Positions 48,797 to 61,116 of a stretch of DNA of 64,000 bases are shown one piece after another. The stretch lies in contig WHVD01000037.1 in the NCBI GenBank assembly GCA_015178975.1, forward strand, positions 372,001 through 436,000, read 5' to 3'. The translations under genes were made by a program, and so were the position numbers. This DNA comes from Hysterangium stoloniferum (lineage: Eukaryota > Basidiomycota > Agaricomycetes > Hysterangiales > Hysterangiaceae). The notes beneath the pieces were generated by a model. The model did not search any database. It was not told the origin of the DNA and saw only the letters and a program-made list of their open reading frames with translations. Numbering within the stretch: position 1 is the stretch's first letter; every line of letters starts with the position of its first letter.

Positions 48797-51700
48797 CTCT
48801 TGCATCACTGGTACATAAACAGTCAAGCGAGATGCACCTCACTTAAAATATCATTGGAACCTTATTTCTTGTTACCTCTCGTTGTATTCAAATCATATAC
48901 GTGTTGTTATTTTATTTCCACCTGTACGTCGGGGGCTATGACGCCGCCTGTTAAAGTATATCGTCTACGTAGATCTTAGAACGTCCTATTATTTTGGTTG
49001 AGCCACATATTCTGTGTCTAATAGTATATATTTTAAGTGCAATACTATCTTGGAATACATAAAAATGCTTGAAATCCTGACACCCAAAAGATCGGACCCT
49101 GCAGCATTCCTACCCTGAAACGGAATGAAGATGTAACAATCTCGGCTATTTGGTAAGCGTTTGGCTGTTGATCGAGAAGGCGGTCCTCATAATTGACACC
49201 GGCGAGCGATGGGTATTGAGTACTTGATGAGCTCTCATATGGCGCGCTTGGAGTCTAAATTTTTGTAGTCCATGTCGTATTTCAAGAACTTGATATTATA
49301 TTATATTATACATATTATGATATCGCCTAGCACTGCGGGAAGCCCCCAGAAGACTTTCTCTGCTTTGTAAGCACTACCGAATGTTCAATTATGTAATTGT
49401 CACACGAGACAAGCGACGCTTCAATTGAACACGTGACTTTTACATCTTTTCCTAGCTAATGCACAGAGAGCCAGAATTTCTTCATATAAGTTACCGATAT
49501 TACAGTAAAGAAGCGGCAAAGCAACGACGAACTGTCCCCGAAAGTTAAAGCCTAACCGTGATACGCAAGGTCCAAACACTAAAGGTCGGAGGCTCATGTA
49601 TTTTAGCGCTGAAGCTATACACGGCAGAATTCAATACCGAGGTGAATGTTTGGAAATCAAGTTTAAGGCACTTTCTCTTGCTAATGAGGTTGATTAACAC
49701 CATTTTATCAATTAGTCGCATGCATAGGAATTTTTGCCCTTCGGTCTTATATGGATCCAGAGAACAGTGAAAAGAGCCCAGTGTGCAAGGTAGTATGCAA
49801 GGTGTGAGGGCTCTCTTTGTTCACTTATTCTTCTAAATGAATAGGTACAATGATCGTCAGATCTCACATTTGATGATATTTAGTCGAGTGAGTGATCTGT
49901 ATCATCATCCCGATCTTTGTTATTAATATTGCTGAAAGAGTCCACTGCATTGGAACGGAGCTCTTTCAAGCACCTGCCGTTGACACAGAAAAGTTCTGTC
50001 TAGCCTGCCTACGATCTTACGATCGTCTCTTCTCTGTAATTGCCGATTTTCCCATGCCTATCCAAGAATACTCTTGTCAGATATTACACTAGTCTGGAGG
50101 TGACCCCCTTCTATCGAAACGCCTCTCGGCGCCACGTAATCGCATGGTCTATTGAAGGAGTTCACTGATGGCACCTCCCTTTCGGAACTATCCCAGCACA
50201 GCTCAATAGCTTCCGACTTCGTATCAAACAGACTTTGTTAGGTTTCAAAATGACTCACGCTGCTAGATGCTAATTTCCCCCCGCTTATTTTCAGAACAAG
50301 TTTTTTTCTTTTTTTTTCAAGATGGAAGCTCGCTGCGCTGTAGTGTTGTACATGTTCTGTATTGACGGACTCGCGCTTCGCTTGTTCACGCTTGATGAGC
50401 CCATGAGAATTTGGGATTATATGTTATTTCGGTCGTGACGTGACATATATGATGCACATGGTGGTCAATACTCAATTTCATGCTGATGAGGCTGCTTCAA
50501 GACATTGAAATTCGTTCCCTTCCCGTGTCTTATTGAGAAGCGTGTTATGCTTTTCGTGGATGAGCGGAGATGGCATCGTTGCCCCCGGATTGCAGTGGAG
50601 TCGGTTAAACAACCTGATTTCCTCTCAACTTCAAACGAGCATGTTTCCGTCGCGGCGACAATTTCAGCTCACCTCGAGGTCTATGGATTTCCCCGGCCGC
50701 CCTATTCTTCCATTTGATTGTGGTGAGTGCATGGAACGCCTCCCATAAACACGGGGAGGAAATCATCGGCTCACGAACCTAGATATACGCCGTTCAGGGT
50801 TGTTGGTGACGTGAAAATTTTTTAAGTTGCCGATCCACTCAGGTCTAGACCAATCCGGTTCTGCTGCTTGTTTGGCAGTTAGGTTCTTGATCCCTGACGC
50901 TGACGGCACGCCCCACGCATCTAAGCCACTAGGCGTATTTGCTGTTAGCATAAGTCAACTCACAGAGAACGCCCACCTTCCCCACTCAACTCCCCACAGA
51001 CCAAACTCACACCTTCCTGGAACGACGAGGTCCCTTTAGCTATGTGCTACTCAATTTTAGGTGCATGAAGAAACACCGTGTCACTTCGCAAAGCTGCTAG
51101 CTTCTTCCTCCGCAAGGTATTCTCCAAAACGTTGGATCTAATAGCGGCGCTTCTCATCCGATACATGTCGAAATTCATATTTCGTCTTTTGGTATTCATC
51201 GATTTCAACTTCACGTGCAGTTTCTGCTGACGCTGCCAGTAAGCGATAGTCCTCACCCGCGTCACGCGGCTCCGAAGGTAGATGCTTAGCATTCGTAGAG
51301 GACTCACTCCATGGTATCTGTGGTACATGCTAAGCAGCGGAGGCCGTTTCCCTTCCACCATATTAAACGTTACTCTGCGGATAGCAAGCCCCCTTTGTAT
51401 ACTAGCTTCTGCCGGAAACGTCCGAAGCATATGGCTTGTGGTCAAATACCGCTCATGGCGATAGTCGGTGTCCCAGCTTAGATTACCTTATGACCTCGAA
51501 GGTCTCTGAAGGATTCGAACTCAAATCTACAAGTTGTTCATATTCACTTATTCGGAAGAAGCTATGCCTGAACATCCGAGGTCCACTCAAATGAGCTAAC
51601 CGTCTAACTTAGGATTATTTAAATCGTTGGTTTTATCCATGGCTTAACTACACGGCCTAGGAACCCCAAGCAAGTCGATATCGATAACGGTCCCACGGGT

Positions 51701-52271
51701 ATACCATTGTCACAGCGGTTTGGGATGCGCGGTGGGCTATTTGCTAATCTTTACTCTTACCATATCAATATTCAGAGGATATTGATTGCCTAGTAGGGTA
51801 CACCATGAATTTGCCAGACTGTTAATGTCACACCTCTTCTTCGACATACGGGACAATGATGTGGTTCACCAACATTTCATGGATATTTGCTACAAGATAT
51901 CTTTTAAGAATGGCGTTGGAGAGCGGAGTACGACTCTTTTTGACAAGCGGAGTAAAGGTTTATAATATAAGAGAGCTCATATTACCCAGATTTCGAGCAA
52001 GTCATAGGTGTAGTTCCAGTGCTTCGCCCCTGAAATCCTACCAATACTCGCCTTTAATTTGCCTTTCCTGGCAACAACAGCATCCAATGAGGCTGCCTGC
52101 AGAAAATTAGATTGATTCATTGCGATCTCAGAAAACAAAATTTATCCCGTTGAGATTCTTAAAATATCGTGATTTAGGCAAGGAGATCCAAACTGTCGGA
52201 AACAATCAGCTGTTAATTGCTTACCAAGCTTCGTGCCTCGATGGCGGATACCCAATCAACTACGACTTCTT
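48797..52271. other. Gene-poor region of about 3.5 kb with decayed coding-like traces
   Basis: No supported gene. On the minus strand, scattered protein-like blocks occur in different frames: about 50763-50951 (GLDAWGVPSASGIKNLTAKQ and PEWIGNLKNFHVTNNPERR), and about 51160-51250 (ETAREVEIDEYQKTKYEF, then a stop). Frame changes and stops between them suggest a degenerate gene or transposon of unknown type. A TATTA-rich stretch lies at about 49290-49320. The last few hundred bases are the PEX5 promoter. Confidence 0.4.
51480..51605 (-). other. Possible Pol III A/B-box pair (tRNA- or SINE-like)
   Basis: On the minus strand TAGCTCATTTGAGTGG (about 51582-51597) resembles an A box and GAGTTCGAATCC (about 51511-51522) a B box, 60 nt apart. 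The cloverleaf does not close: the acceptor and T stems mismatch. It is not a functional tRNA gene; a tRNA-derived SINE or chance is possible. Confidence 0.25.
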
Positions 52272-54939
52272 ATGGCTTTACGAGCACTTATCAACGATGC
52301 GGAGTGCGGTCCAGTGAATCCATTACAATCCCTTTCAAAACAGTTTGATAAAGATCGAGGTATTCAACAGGTATAGCACGAAATTATACCCATAAAGTGA
52401 CTGACATAACCTATGATATCACTAGGACCACTTCTGGCCCGGACCTGCAGGATCTTCTCGAGAAGTAAGGGTTTAACGATAAATGTTTATCAATTAGAAT
52501 TAATATGTTCGTGTCAGGTTTTCCGTACGCAACCTTCTGCTCACTCCCCACTTGTTCAAGAAGCTGCCCAGTTCTTCTCCGGGCAATCGGGGGTCTCTGA
52601 ATTCTCGCCACTACATGCTTCATCATTTAATCTGTCATCTCTGAGAGACACCCTACCCCAGTCATCCAAGCAGTATGTCTCTGTGACGACACATCCATCG
52701 TCGTGGGCAGCCGACTTTCTAAACCACGACGTGGTATCTCCCGGTCTTCACAGCCAGACCGAGGAGATTTCAGGTTCATTCGGCTCCTCGGATTCGCATG
52801 CAGTGCAGTCTAGGCAACAATACCTTCCCCATATGAATCGTGGTTTTGCATCGGGTACGTCCATGCACTTACTGGGCTTTGTGCTTTTGTGATTGCTAAT
52901 CATAGGTGGTTTTCGGCCGCCAATGCCTGTCGCGCCCTTTCACACACCGTTATCTCCTGGTATGTTCCAGCTGCATTTTTTTAAATTATTATTTATGCAT
53001 TTACATGTCTAGAGCTGACACAACCTCGCTCGGAGTATGTTATACTAGAGGAACATTTTCCACATGAGGAACATGCATCGCCCCAGGAACAAACTCAGCC
53101 GTGTGCAGGTGCCATTGATGCGGATGAGCTTTCAAGGACAGCCGGCCTTCTTGTTGACACCGTGAAGGAAGAGACAAATCCCAAGTTTAAGAACTCGGCT
53201 TTCTTAGGGCTGATGCGGCAGTTGAGGGATAGGGAGATGGTTGTTGAAGGTACTACGATGGTGACAGCCGATGGTACCACTGGTAGGGCTCAAGATTTCT
53301 TCTCCAGCCGAGATGTCAAAGGAAAAGGCAAGGCTAAAGGGGAAAACGGTTGGGCCGATGCATTTCAGGAAGCGAACGGGACACCAGTGACGACATCATG
53401 GGTGCCACATCAATTGACTTATGACCAGGACCAGTTGTTGGACGCAAATAAGGGTCTTCCTTATCGTAAGACCGTACATTTCGGCCAACCCGTGGTGTCG
53501 GAAATTACCACCAGCGACGAAATCAAAGCTTCAGAAGAAACAGAAAGTCTGGAGGATAGGTATTGGAGACAAGAGAACGAAGACTACAAAGCATATTGGA
53601 ACAATATTCCGGAACGACAAACTAGACGTTCTGACCCCGAATGGGATACACTCCAGCAGGATTGGGATCATTTTGAAGCCACCGCCACTGGTATCACTCC
53701 AGTCTCATTTTACCAATTCCAGGCTCGGAATCCATATCTGACCGGAGCCTCCTCAACGCGTGTTCATAGTCTTCACAGCGATGGGTGGCACTCGAATGAG
53801 GTCGGTTTCGTTTATTTTATTGTGTTGTTTTCAGGACCTTATCGAATATATAGAATATTCTCGAGATGGAAGCTGCTGTGCAACAGGAGATGAGGAATCC
53901 GACGCTGTGGTATCAACTAGGAGTTAAGCAACAGGAAAATGAACGAGAGCTACACGCGATTCAAGCTCTGCAACGTGCGGTTGAGCTAGACCCATCATAC
54001 CTCGAGGCTTGGTTAGCGTTAGCTATATCTTACACGAATGAGGGTGATCGCAATGGTGCTTACAAAGCTATCGAGCACTGGGTTCGGAGCAATACGCGTT
54101 ACGAGTCTAGGATGCCCATGATGGATCAAGGAATTCAGGCTGCAGATTCGGAGAAGCGCGAAGCATTAGTGCGCTGTCTCATGGGTCTGGCCAGAGTCGC
54201 CCCTAACGGTGAAGTCGATGCCGACATTCAAACAGCACTGGGTGTTTTGTTAAATACCGACGAAGTAAGGGCTTTTACTCTGTCATCCTCATTGAGTTAT
54301 CTAATGTAACGTCTATATACAGGATTATCAAAAGGCTCAAGACTGCTTCCGGGCAGCCCTTAGTGTCCGGCCGGATGTGAGTTACATGTTTACGGTATAT
54401 CTGACGCATGATATATTTGAATCCAGGATTGGCTTTTGTATAATCGTGTTGGAGCTACATTAGCAAATAGTGGCCGAGCGATGGACGCTGTTTGGTATTA
54501 CCATCAAGCATTGGTACTTAATCCTTCCTATATTCGAGCCCGGTAAGTTCGCCGCAAGAGATATTCTTTTCGAGGCCCTGATAAGTGATTTGAATATAGA
54601 TTCAACCTGGGCATTTCTTGCATTAATATGAAGGTAGATGTGTTTTTACTATCGCTTTTACGCCGCCTGATGATGTCCTAGCAATACGACGAGGCTGCAC
54701 AGCATATCTTGGATGCACTGGTCCTTCAGGAACACGACGCGTCCGATAGTGGTGATACACGTGGTATTACGTCCTCCGCTCTCTGGGACTGTCTCAGGAC
54801 AACTTCAATGCACTTACAAAGGCCAGAGTTAGCAGCTTTATGCGAAACGCATGACCTCGAGGGTGAGTCGTCCGCCTCAATGCTGAGTAATTCTCACAGA
54901 TTCCTATCAGGTTTCCGGAAAGCGTTCTCATCAGAGTAG
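52272..54939 (+). CDS. PEX5: Peroxisomal targeting signal 1 receptor Pex5
   Basis: About eleven exons. The ATG at 52272 gives MALRALINDAECGPVNPLQS, matching the Pex5 N-terminus with the conserved Cys (ubiquitinated during receptor export) ahead of NPL. Exon 2 (DHFWPGPAGSSRE) and the long exon 3 follow. Two W-x-x-x-F/Y motifs for Pex13/Pex14 binding are visible, WAADF (about 52708) and WADAF (about 53351). The C-terminal TPR domain begins ILEMEAAVQQEMRNPTLWYQ, then LGVKQQENERELHAIQALQR, AWLALAISYTNEGDRNGAY, DWLLYNRVGATLANSGRAM, YYHQALVLNPSYIRARFNLG and CINMKQYDEAAQHILDALVL. The last exon ends FRKAFSSE at TAG 54937-54939. Known role: it binds SKL-type cargo in the cytosol and docks at the peroxisome. 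The 58-nt intron ending ATATAG at about 53856 is needed to keep the TPR frame. Confidence 0.95.
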
Positions 54940-55134
54940 GATATTATCCGTAGTACGACTGTAAATATCATCCTACAAAAAGGGCAAGGTGATTTATTCA
55001 TCATGCTCTATGGCGTGTTCGTGTTCATACTCGAATTATGGAAAGATAACGTTAAAACTGCTTACGGCAATGACGAACTAAATCAAAGATGCCTATGAAA
55101 TTTAAGCCTTGGATCTGGCGGCTGATTCCGCGCT

Positions 55135-55347
55135 TCAACGCATCCCAACTCTCTCTTCCTTCGTTAAGGCCTCGCGTTTTCTTTTGGCATCCTCAACAGC
55201 GACAAATGGTCCTTTCTTCTCCTCCTTTTTTTTCCCATCTCGCGTTGCTTGTTCGGCTGCAGCCAGCTTTCTTCTAGCCACAAATTCTTTCACGTCTGAG
55301 ACATCTGCATCCTCGAGAGGAATGAGAGTAGGGTTTCGGCGAATCAT
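55135..55347 (-). CDS. CDC26: Anaphase-promoting complex subunit Cdc26
   Basis: Single short frame on the minus strand. I start at the ATG at 55345-55347 (MIRRNPTLIPLEDADVSDVK), because the M-x-R-R-x-P-T-x-I/L-x-L-x-x-x-D-V pattern is the conserved N-terminus of Cdc26, the part that binds the Apc6 TPR groove. The remainder is charged and helical (EFVARRKLAAAEQATRDGKK), ending RVGMR; about 70 residues, usual for this subunit. An extra in-frame start 14 codons upstream exists but lacks conservation. Known role: Cdc26 stabilises Apc6/Cdc16 in the APC/C ubiquitin ligase. It is divergent from PRA1 with 164 bp between starts. Confidence 0.8.
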   Translation of the reverse strand: MIRRNPTLIPLEDADVSDVKEFVARRKLAAAEQATRDGKKKEEKKGPFVAVEDAKRKREALTKEERVGMR

Positions 55348-55511
55348 TGTCTGTTGTCGGGAGAGTGGATGTAGAGGAACTGTGAACAATTGAAGTGCAA
55401 CACTTTGAAGCTGAAGGAAAAGCGCTCAGATCAAGTGTTGCAAAAGAACATTGCTTACGTAAGACGTGCGTCAATACCATATCCCTTCTTCCAATCATAC
55501 CCCAGCCAGCT
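55348..55511. promoter_or_regulatory. Shared bidirectional promoter, CDC26 and PRA1
   Basis: 164 bp between divergent start codons, necessarily shared promoter space; no recognisable core element. Confidence 0.5.
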
Positions 55512-56283
55512 ATGGATGTACTACTAAGTCTCCCAGAGCGTTTGAAATCTTTCAAGGTACGTTCAAATGCATTGTTCTGCCAACTTTATCTAAAATTTGA
55601 TATAGGAAACACGTCTGAGCAACCTGCGCTCATTCGGTGAATTCTTTGACCACAATCGTATCTCGCGACCTGCGGATTTGAACCAAGCTACTTCAGTAAG
55701 TACATATCTAATTGAGCTATCATGCAATTGTCCCATACAAGTTTTATCAGCGCATCAGCTATAATACTCGATACTTCTCAGGTTAGTAGCTCGTACACGT
55801 CGACACTGCGCCGCAGCCTTAACATCGGCCTCCTTTTTTGCAGGCAACTACTGCCTCATTATTGCAATCCTAGCTGTATATACAATGTTTGTCCCATTTT
55901 GGTCATGTCCCTTCTTCAGCTCAATAGATACTTCAGCCTCACCGACTCACTTCTTCTTATCGCGATCGTGCTTCTCACTGGAGGATTTGTTGTAATTAAT
56001 AAATGGGGTATGTTGTATTGCCCTTGCGTTGTGCCTTGGCTCTCCTTTTGACTTTCCGTGTTGGTCAGCTCCAGAACCCATGCAAGTCGGAGAACATGTC
56101 ATTACTCAAAAAACATTATATATCGCTCTGTTCGTAATTGGACTTCCTCTCCTCTGGTTGGCTTCACCAGCTGGAGCTTTCTTCTGGATCGTATGGTCAT
56201 CGGCATTTCTCATCTTATTCCATGCGGCACTCCTAGAGCCTGGCGTTGAAAGCGAATATGCGAATGCGCAGGAGAATGTATAA
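55512..56283 (+). CDS. PRA1-family prenylated Rab acceptor (Yip3-like)
   Basis: Several exons from ATG 55512: MDVLLSLPERLKSF, then ETRLSNLRSFGEFFDHNRIS and RPADLNQATS, a short exon RISYNTRYFS, and GNYCLIIAILAVYT. After that, LLLIAIVLLTGGFVVINKW and APEPMQVGEHVITQKTLYIA run into LFVIGLPLLWLASPAGAFFW and FLILFHAALLEPGVESEYA. The stop is at 56281-56283. N-x-R-Y-F-x-x-N-Y followed by paired hydrophobic hairpins is the PRA1 signature. Known role: membrane protein of ER/Golgi that handles prenylated Rab GTPases. The exon limits at about 55890-55960 are uncertain. Confidence 0.9.
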
Positions 56284-56827
56284 AGTATTTCATACGGACT
56301 GAGTATTTCATTATTGCTCTTAAATTCCTGTAAATCTTCCACGTCTTGGAATTAATACACTCACCGTCAAAGTAGAAGTGTTTCGTTAATACTGGCCGAG
56401 GTTTGCTGTTAACCAGACTGTATGAGTTTATTTATTCGTTGCTCGACAGATCCCCAACATACCTTTTTTGTAAGTATACACTCCATATCTAATTAAAAAA
56501 TGCAAATTATGTTTTTACTTGGTCGTACCTAAACACGATGCACAGCTGCACATGTGGGTTCCCTTAAACACTTGCATCATCAGTATAATTTTGTATCTGG
56601 TGCGTAACTTAATATCTCTTGTTCGGAAACTAGCCGAACGCCTCCTGGTGATAGACAGATCAGTGTCTCATTGATCTCACACTATCCTCTGGACGACAAA
56701 CATGAGGAACAAATAGTTACCACTTCCTCTTCAAGTTGGACCATCTTGTTCCAAAGTCAATATTTCATCATTCTTATTTCCTTGCCGCCAAACAATTCCC
56801 CACTTGCCCATCAACGTCTGTATAGAA
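56284..56827. other. Intergenic spacer between convergent genes
   Basis: 544 bp of 3' flanking sequence; no gene, repeat or RNA recognised. Confidence 0.5.
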
Positions 56828-57814
56828 TCATCCCATACCATAGATAAATATTGCCCTTTCTTTCCCCCACAGATCTTTCCATACTTTTACATTGCCAAAT
56901 TTGTCGAAAATCCTGACGACATCGCAGGCCTGATTTTCACCGACCTCCATAGCAAGAATAGTAGAAGGAGATAATATGCCACTTGAAGATGACTGAAGGA
57001 GGCCACAAATTCGCTCATAGAAACAAAGACCTTTCCCTCCTTCTGAAGGATGTTCCCCTTTTTTGTGCAGGGGAAGATCTCCTAGAAGAGCTACTGGGTC
57101 TTCCCAATCTTTAACTTCGGGCGATAGATCCTGCCATTGGGAATCCGGTATATATGGTGGGTTCGCAGTGATCACGTCCAGGGGTATCACGCCATCAGAG
57201 TCACTAAAAATGTGCCTCAATGTAGGTTGCCGAAACGAATTCTCTACGAACTCCCAAAAGTCATCATCGAACAAGTCTTTTTGCTGAACATCCACCGCAG
57301 ATACGGAAGATGGATTGATAGAAGCAATATTCTCAGTTGCGAGCTTACATGCATTCGATGAGATATCGATGCCTAGAGCTGCAAGACGAAGACCATGATT
57401 GTTTAAAAGGTGGTATAGCAGCAACGGTATACAGCCCGTCCCTGTGCAAAGGTCAAGCACTTTGAGGGGACGCTTATGAGGGTAACCAGTATCCAGCCAA
57501 ATATGATGAAGCTGGTCCGCAAGCTCCGAAGTCCACTGTTCAGTCTCTGGACGGGGAATAAGAACCGGAGGACGTGTTTTTATGTTGAGTGGACCGAATG
57601 GTTGCGTGCCTAATATAGTATGATGGGTATTTTAATAAGAGCTTTAGCCAAAATTGGATATACCTAAAATGTATTGCAAGGGCTCGCCCTGCAGTCTACG
57701 ATTAAGCATCGCTTGGAGGTCCTGATGATTTCGAGCAGCTTGACGCATCCATTTGACTTCCATTTGAGATGAGCCCAATGAGCGGAATAATCTCGCTGGT
57801 AAAGAAGTGGACAT
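56828..57814 (-). CDS. MTQ1: Release-factor glutamine N5-methyltransferase (HemK/PrmC, Mtq1-like)
   Basis: The minus-strand ATG at 57812-57814 gives MSTSLPARLFRSLGSSQMEV, possibly a mitochondrial leader (Arg, few acids). The helical N-terminal domain has ARNHQDLQAMLNRRLQGEPL and QYILGTQPF, then VLIPRPETEQW. The methyltransferase domain has the SAM motif VLDLCTGTGCIPLLL, GIDISSNACKLATENI, the substrate motif TANPPYIP, and EVGENQACDVVRIF near the end. The stop is at 56828. One intron is at about 57607-57661. Known role: methylates the Gln of the GGQ motif in class I peptide release factors; the leader and the Q-x-F...RPETE pattern favour the mitochondrial Mtq1 over cytosolic Mtq2. It is divergent from ERT1 (219 bp). 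Confidence 0.9.
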
Positions 57815-58033
57815 GCCACCTGGAGGCTGGAGGCTGGAGTAATGACCTCAAATTGGTTCCATGTTAGAGGTCTCTCAGACGCCCATTGGATTATTACTGG
57901 ATACGGCCAAATACACACAAATTGCATCTTTACTCTCTATCCCTCACTACTTCGCTTCCAATTCTGCGTTCGCCGTACGGGTCGACAAGGAAGGCGTGCT
58001 CTTTGTTTCTGGGCATTGTCTCAGATCTCAGAA
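57815..58033. promoter_or_regulatory. Shared bidirectional promoter, MTQ1 and ERT1
   Basis: 219 bp between divergent start codons. The plus-strand open frame crossing it has no conserved content. Confidence 0.45.
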
Positions 58034-60570
58034 ATGCTACCACAGCATTTCAACCCTGCCGATTACTACTCAAATTCGTCCCAATACGTTAACGGCTATT
58101 CCGGAGCGTCCTCTCAGCACCCCGAACCTGGTTCATCGACTTCGACCGCTCATCCCTCCCCTCAGCAGCACAACTCTACCACTGATGATTCGCATAATAA
58201 GAAACAACGCGGTGCATCTAAGCCAAAGCGCAAATGTGGTAATTCTCTCGTAGACGATAACGCCGATAACTCTCCAGGCTCTGGATGTGGGGATTTTGTT
58301 AGCAGCGCACAGAAAGTCGTTCCTAAGAAGAAAAAAGCGAATAGGGCTTGCTTTCACTGCCAGAAAGCTCATTTGACTTGCGACGATTGTACGCGTCTGT
58401 TTTTATACTCTCATTTCTATGGTTCCTAGAAGTCGGTTCTAACCCACCGTCCTCAAGCCCGTCCATGCCAGCGTTGTATAAAACGCGGCCTTGCTGACAA
58501 ATGCACAGAGGGCGTTAGGAAGAAGGCGAAATACCTGTTAGATGAGGATGAGCTAGGTGTGTCAATTAAATTATACATGTGCTACCAGTGTCATCAAGCT
58601 AAACGGAACTTGTTGCATCCGCCTATACTTGTCCATGTACTTCCCAAACATATAGCTGCATTAAAATTGCAACAAGACCAACAGAAAGCTCGCGAGAAAT
58701 CATCCTCAGTCAACGATACTCCCAGCATCCGTAAGTTTGTTACTCTGTCCCTCATAAGTTCAAGCAATGACAGAATGCCCATCTATTAGCGCCACAATTA
58801 CCACCTTCACGACAGGAGCTTGATCCACCTCCTGATCCCGATCCTCTTTTTAACCTTGCCTTCGATCCGGCCTATACTTTTGGTTCAGAGGCTGTTAACC
58901 TCGAGTACTCTATTCTGACTGCGATCCTTGGCAATCCGAGTCCGCCAAGTGATAATTCACAACCCCCTGGACATGCTGATGGCGAGCGGCAGAACTCGAC
59001 CCCATCCGTTAATAGTGCGTATCCTCAATTCGCAAATGCAGGGTGGCCGGCCCCCCCACCGCAGGTTCCCCCAGTACCACGAGCTTCCTCGCCTACCATA
59101 ACTCCCTCTTTCCTCCACCAACATTCTACACCGCAAGAAACGTCGTATTCAGGTAATTCGACGTATCAACCTCCCCCTCCGCCACATTCGCAATCGTACG
59201 GGAGTCCGCCTTCTACATTTCAAGGCTCGCCACCTTTGTTAACGGCCCATCATAGTGCAGCCGCAAATACGGCTGCTATTCAACAGCCACAAGCTCAGAT
59301 GCGCTATGATCAGCCGGCTTGGACTGGCCTTAGTGTCACTCAGTCGCCAATGGAAGAACCATCGCGACCATCCGCAGCTGAAGCTTCGTATATTCGCCCA
59401 GGTATATCGAATCAGCAGGATTCTCTACCTTATGGAGTGGACACCCGACCCCAAGATCCAATACCAGATCATTCGCAAAGTCAAGGCCTACCGCCGCTCT
59501 CCCCTCCTCCATCAAATTCCTCCCCCGGTACACCTCATCTTGGAGAGAATGATTTTGCATTTCAGCTTCCGGCACCAGGCCAATCTGCTCTGATGCAACA
59601 ACAACAATTGCAGGAGCAGCAACAGCAGCGCACTGCAGTATCCCGAGCATCACACATACATCAGACTCCACAATGGGGCTTTTCAAATGGGTCAAGTATT
59701 AGTGCTCCTGACAATGCGAGAAATTATACAGGTGGTCCAGCGGTAGTACCTAGTATCAATGGCGGAAGCACGCAGAATGACCGCCCAGCTTCTAACATAT
59801 ATGACTCAGTAGTCAAACCATACAATTACATGCAAGGGTATCATGATCTCATGCAGCATTTACACGAACGGTATGTTTCACTATAATCACTATGCATTTC
59901 CTTTTCAAGACTCAAGACGTTGTCCCAGGTTTGACAAAATTGACATTCTGCGAGTTGTTCGCGCACTGGCAATTGTCAGGCCATCACTCATTGCTCTTCA
60001 AATGCCTTTGACGGAAGAAGACGAAGTTTTTGTTGAAAAGTGCTTTCAACGTTCACTTATTGTATGTAACATCTCACATTTTTGTGTTTTTCCTCTGACA
60101 AGTCTAAACTAGGAATTGGATAAATTAATTTCTTTTGGTGGCACACCGACCGTTGTCTGGAGACGGACGGGGGAAATATGTCTTGTCGGTTTTGAATTCA
60201 CAATGCTCACGGGCTGGTCACGAGAGGAGCTTCTTGGGAAAGGCAAATATATTTATGAAGTAAGCAACACTTGGTCTGTGTTACATTAACATCTTATATA
60301 TAAAACTCTCAATGTAGCTTTTTGAGAACCAATCGACGGTGGAGTATTTTGAAAACTTCGCCGCTCACGCATTCGAGAACACGACGCAATCAGTGATTTC
60401 ACATTGCGTGTTGCTGAAGCCGTCTGGGGCACCTGTCCCATGTACTTTTTGTTTTTCGATCAGAAGAGATATATTTGATCTTCCAAATATAATCATTGGT
60501 GAGAGACTGTTTCATCCTGTAACGTGTTTTTAATGTTGGTAAAATAGGTCATTGGTTACCATTATTGTAA
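58034..60570 (+). CDS. ERT1: Zn2Cys6-PAS transcription factor Ert1-like (gluconeogenesis regulator)
   Basis: The ATG at 58034 gives [20 protein letters not shown]. After a Ser/Pro-rich leader and basic [13 protein letters not shown] comes a binuclear zinc cluster split by an intron: [15 protein letters not shown], then [20 protein letters not shown] and [13 protein letters not shown]. The ACxxCxxAHLTCDxxRPCxRCIxRG form is typical of Ert1/AcuK/Rds2. A long Pro/Gln-rich middle (about 58790-59870) precedes the C-terminal PAS domain: [60 protein letters not shown], and [20 protein letters not shown]. It ends IIGHWLPLL at TAA 60568-60570. Known role in ascomycetes: activation of gluconeogenic genes on non-fermentable carbon. 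Confidence 0.9.
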
Positions 60571-61116
60571 TACTGTCGACACACGTATTTCCCTACTTTC
60601 CTTGGTGATCTTTACTGTGTATGCTATTTCCTTCATTTGCATCTCCGCATTTTTACGGCTGTGTCACCCGCACATGTATGCTCTATAACATTCGCAATGC
60701 AATTAAATCAAAAATTGCCAATCATTTTCTTCTAAGATAGGATTATATATATAAGAGAGCGGTGTTTCCTGTTTACAAATCTATAGCTCAACTTGAGTTG
60801 TACATCCTGGGGATCACTACCTAATGGAAGTTCTCCGCGTGAGTATAAGCATGAAGTCGCGAGTGGAAAAAAATAAGTTAGAAGCGAGATCGCATTTTAA
60901 GCATTTTCCTCGGTACTTTTTCCCAACTTTGTTCCGAAAATCAGATTAGACCAGATTTTCAGATTTCCCCGAATCCCGTCAGCAGGCCATTAGGCGGTGG
61001 CGTGCGAGTCTGACTTTGAAAGATTCAATGCTCAATCCATTCCGTTAAAATGAACGCCATTTTAACTTGGCAAGCTAGTTCGCCTTTTGTTCTCTTCCCC
61101 CATCCTGCCACCCAAG
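60571..61116. other. Intergenic spacer, ERT1 to repeat-rich gene
   Basis: 546 bp; the 3' end of ERT1 and the promoter of the next gene. No other signal recognised. Confidence 0.5.
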
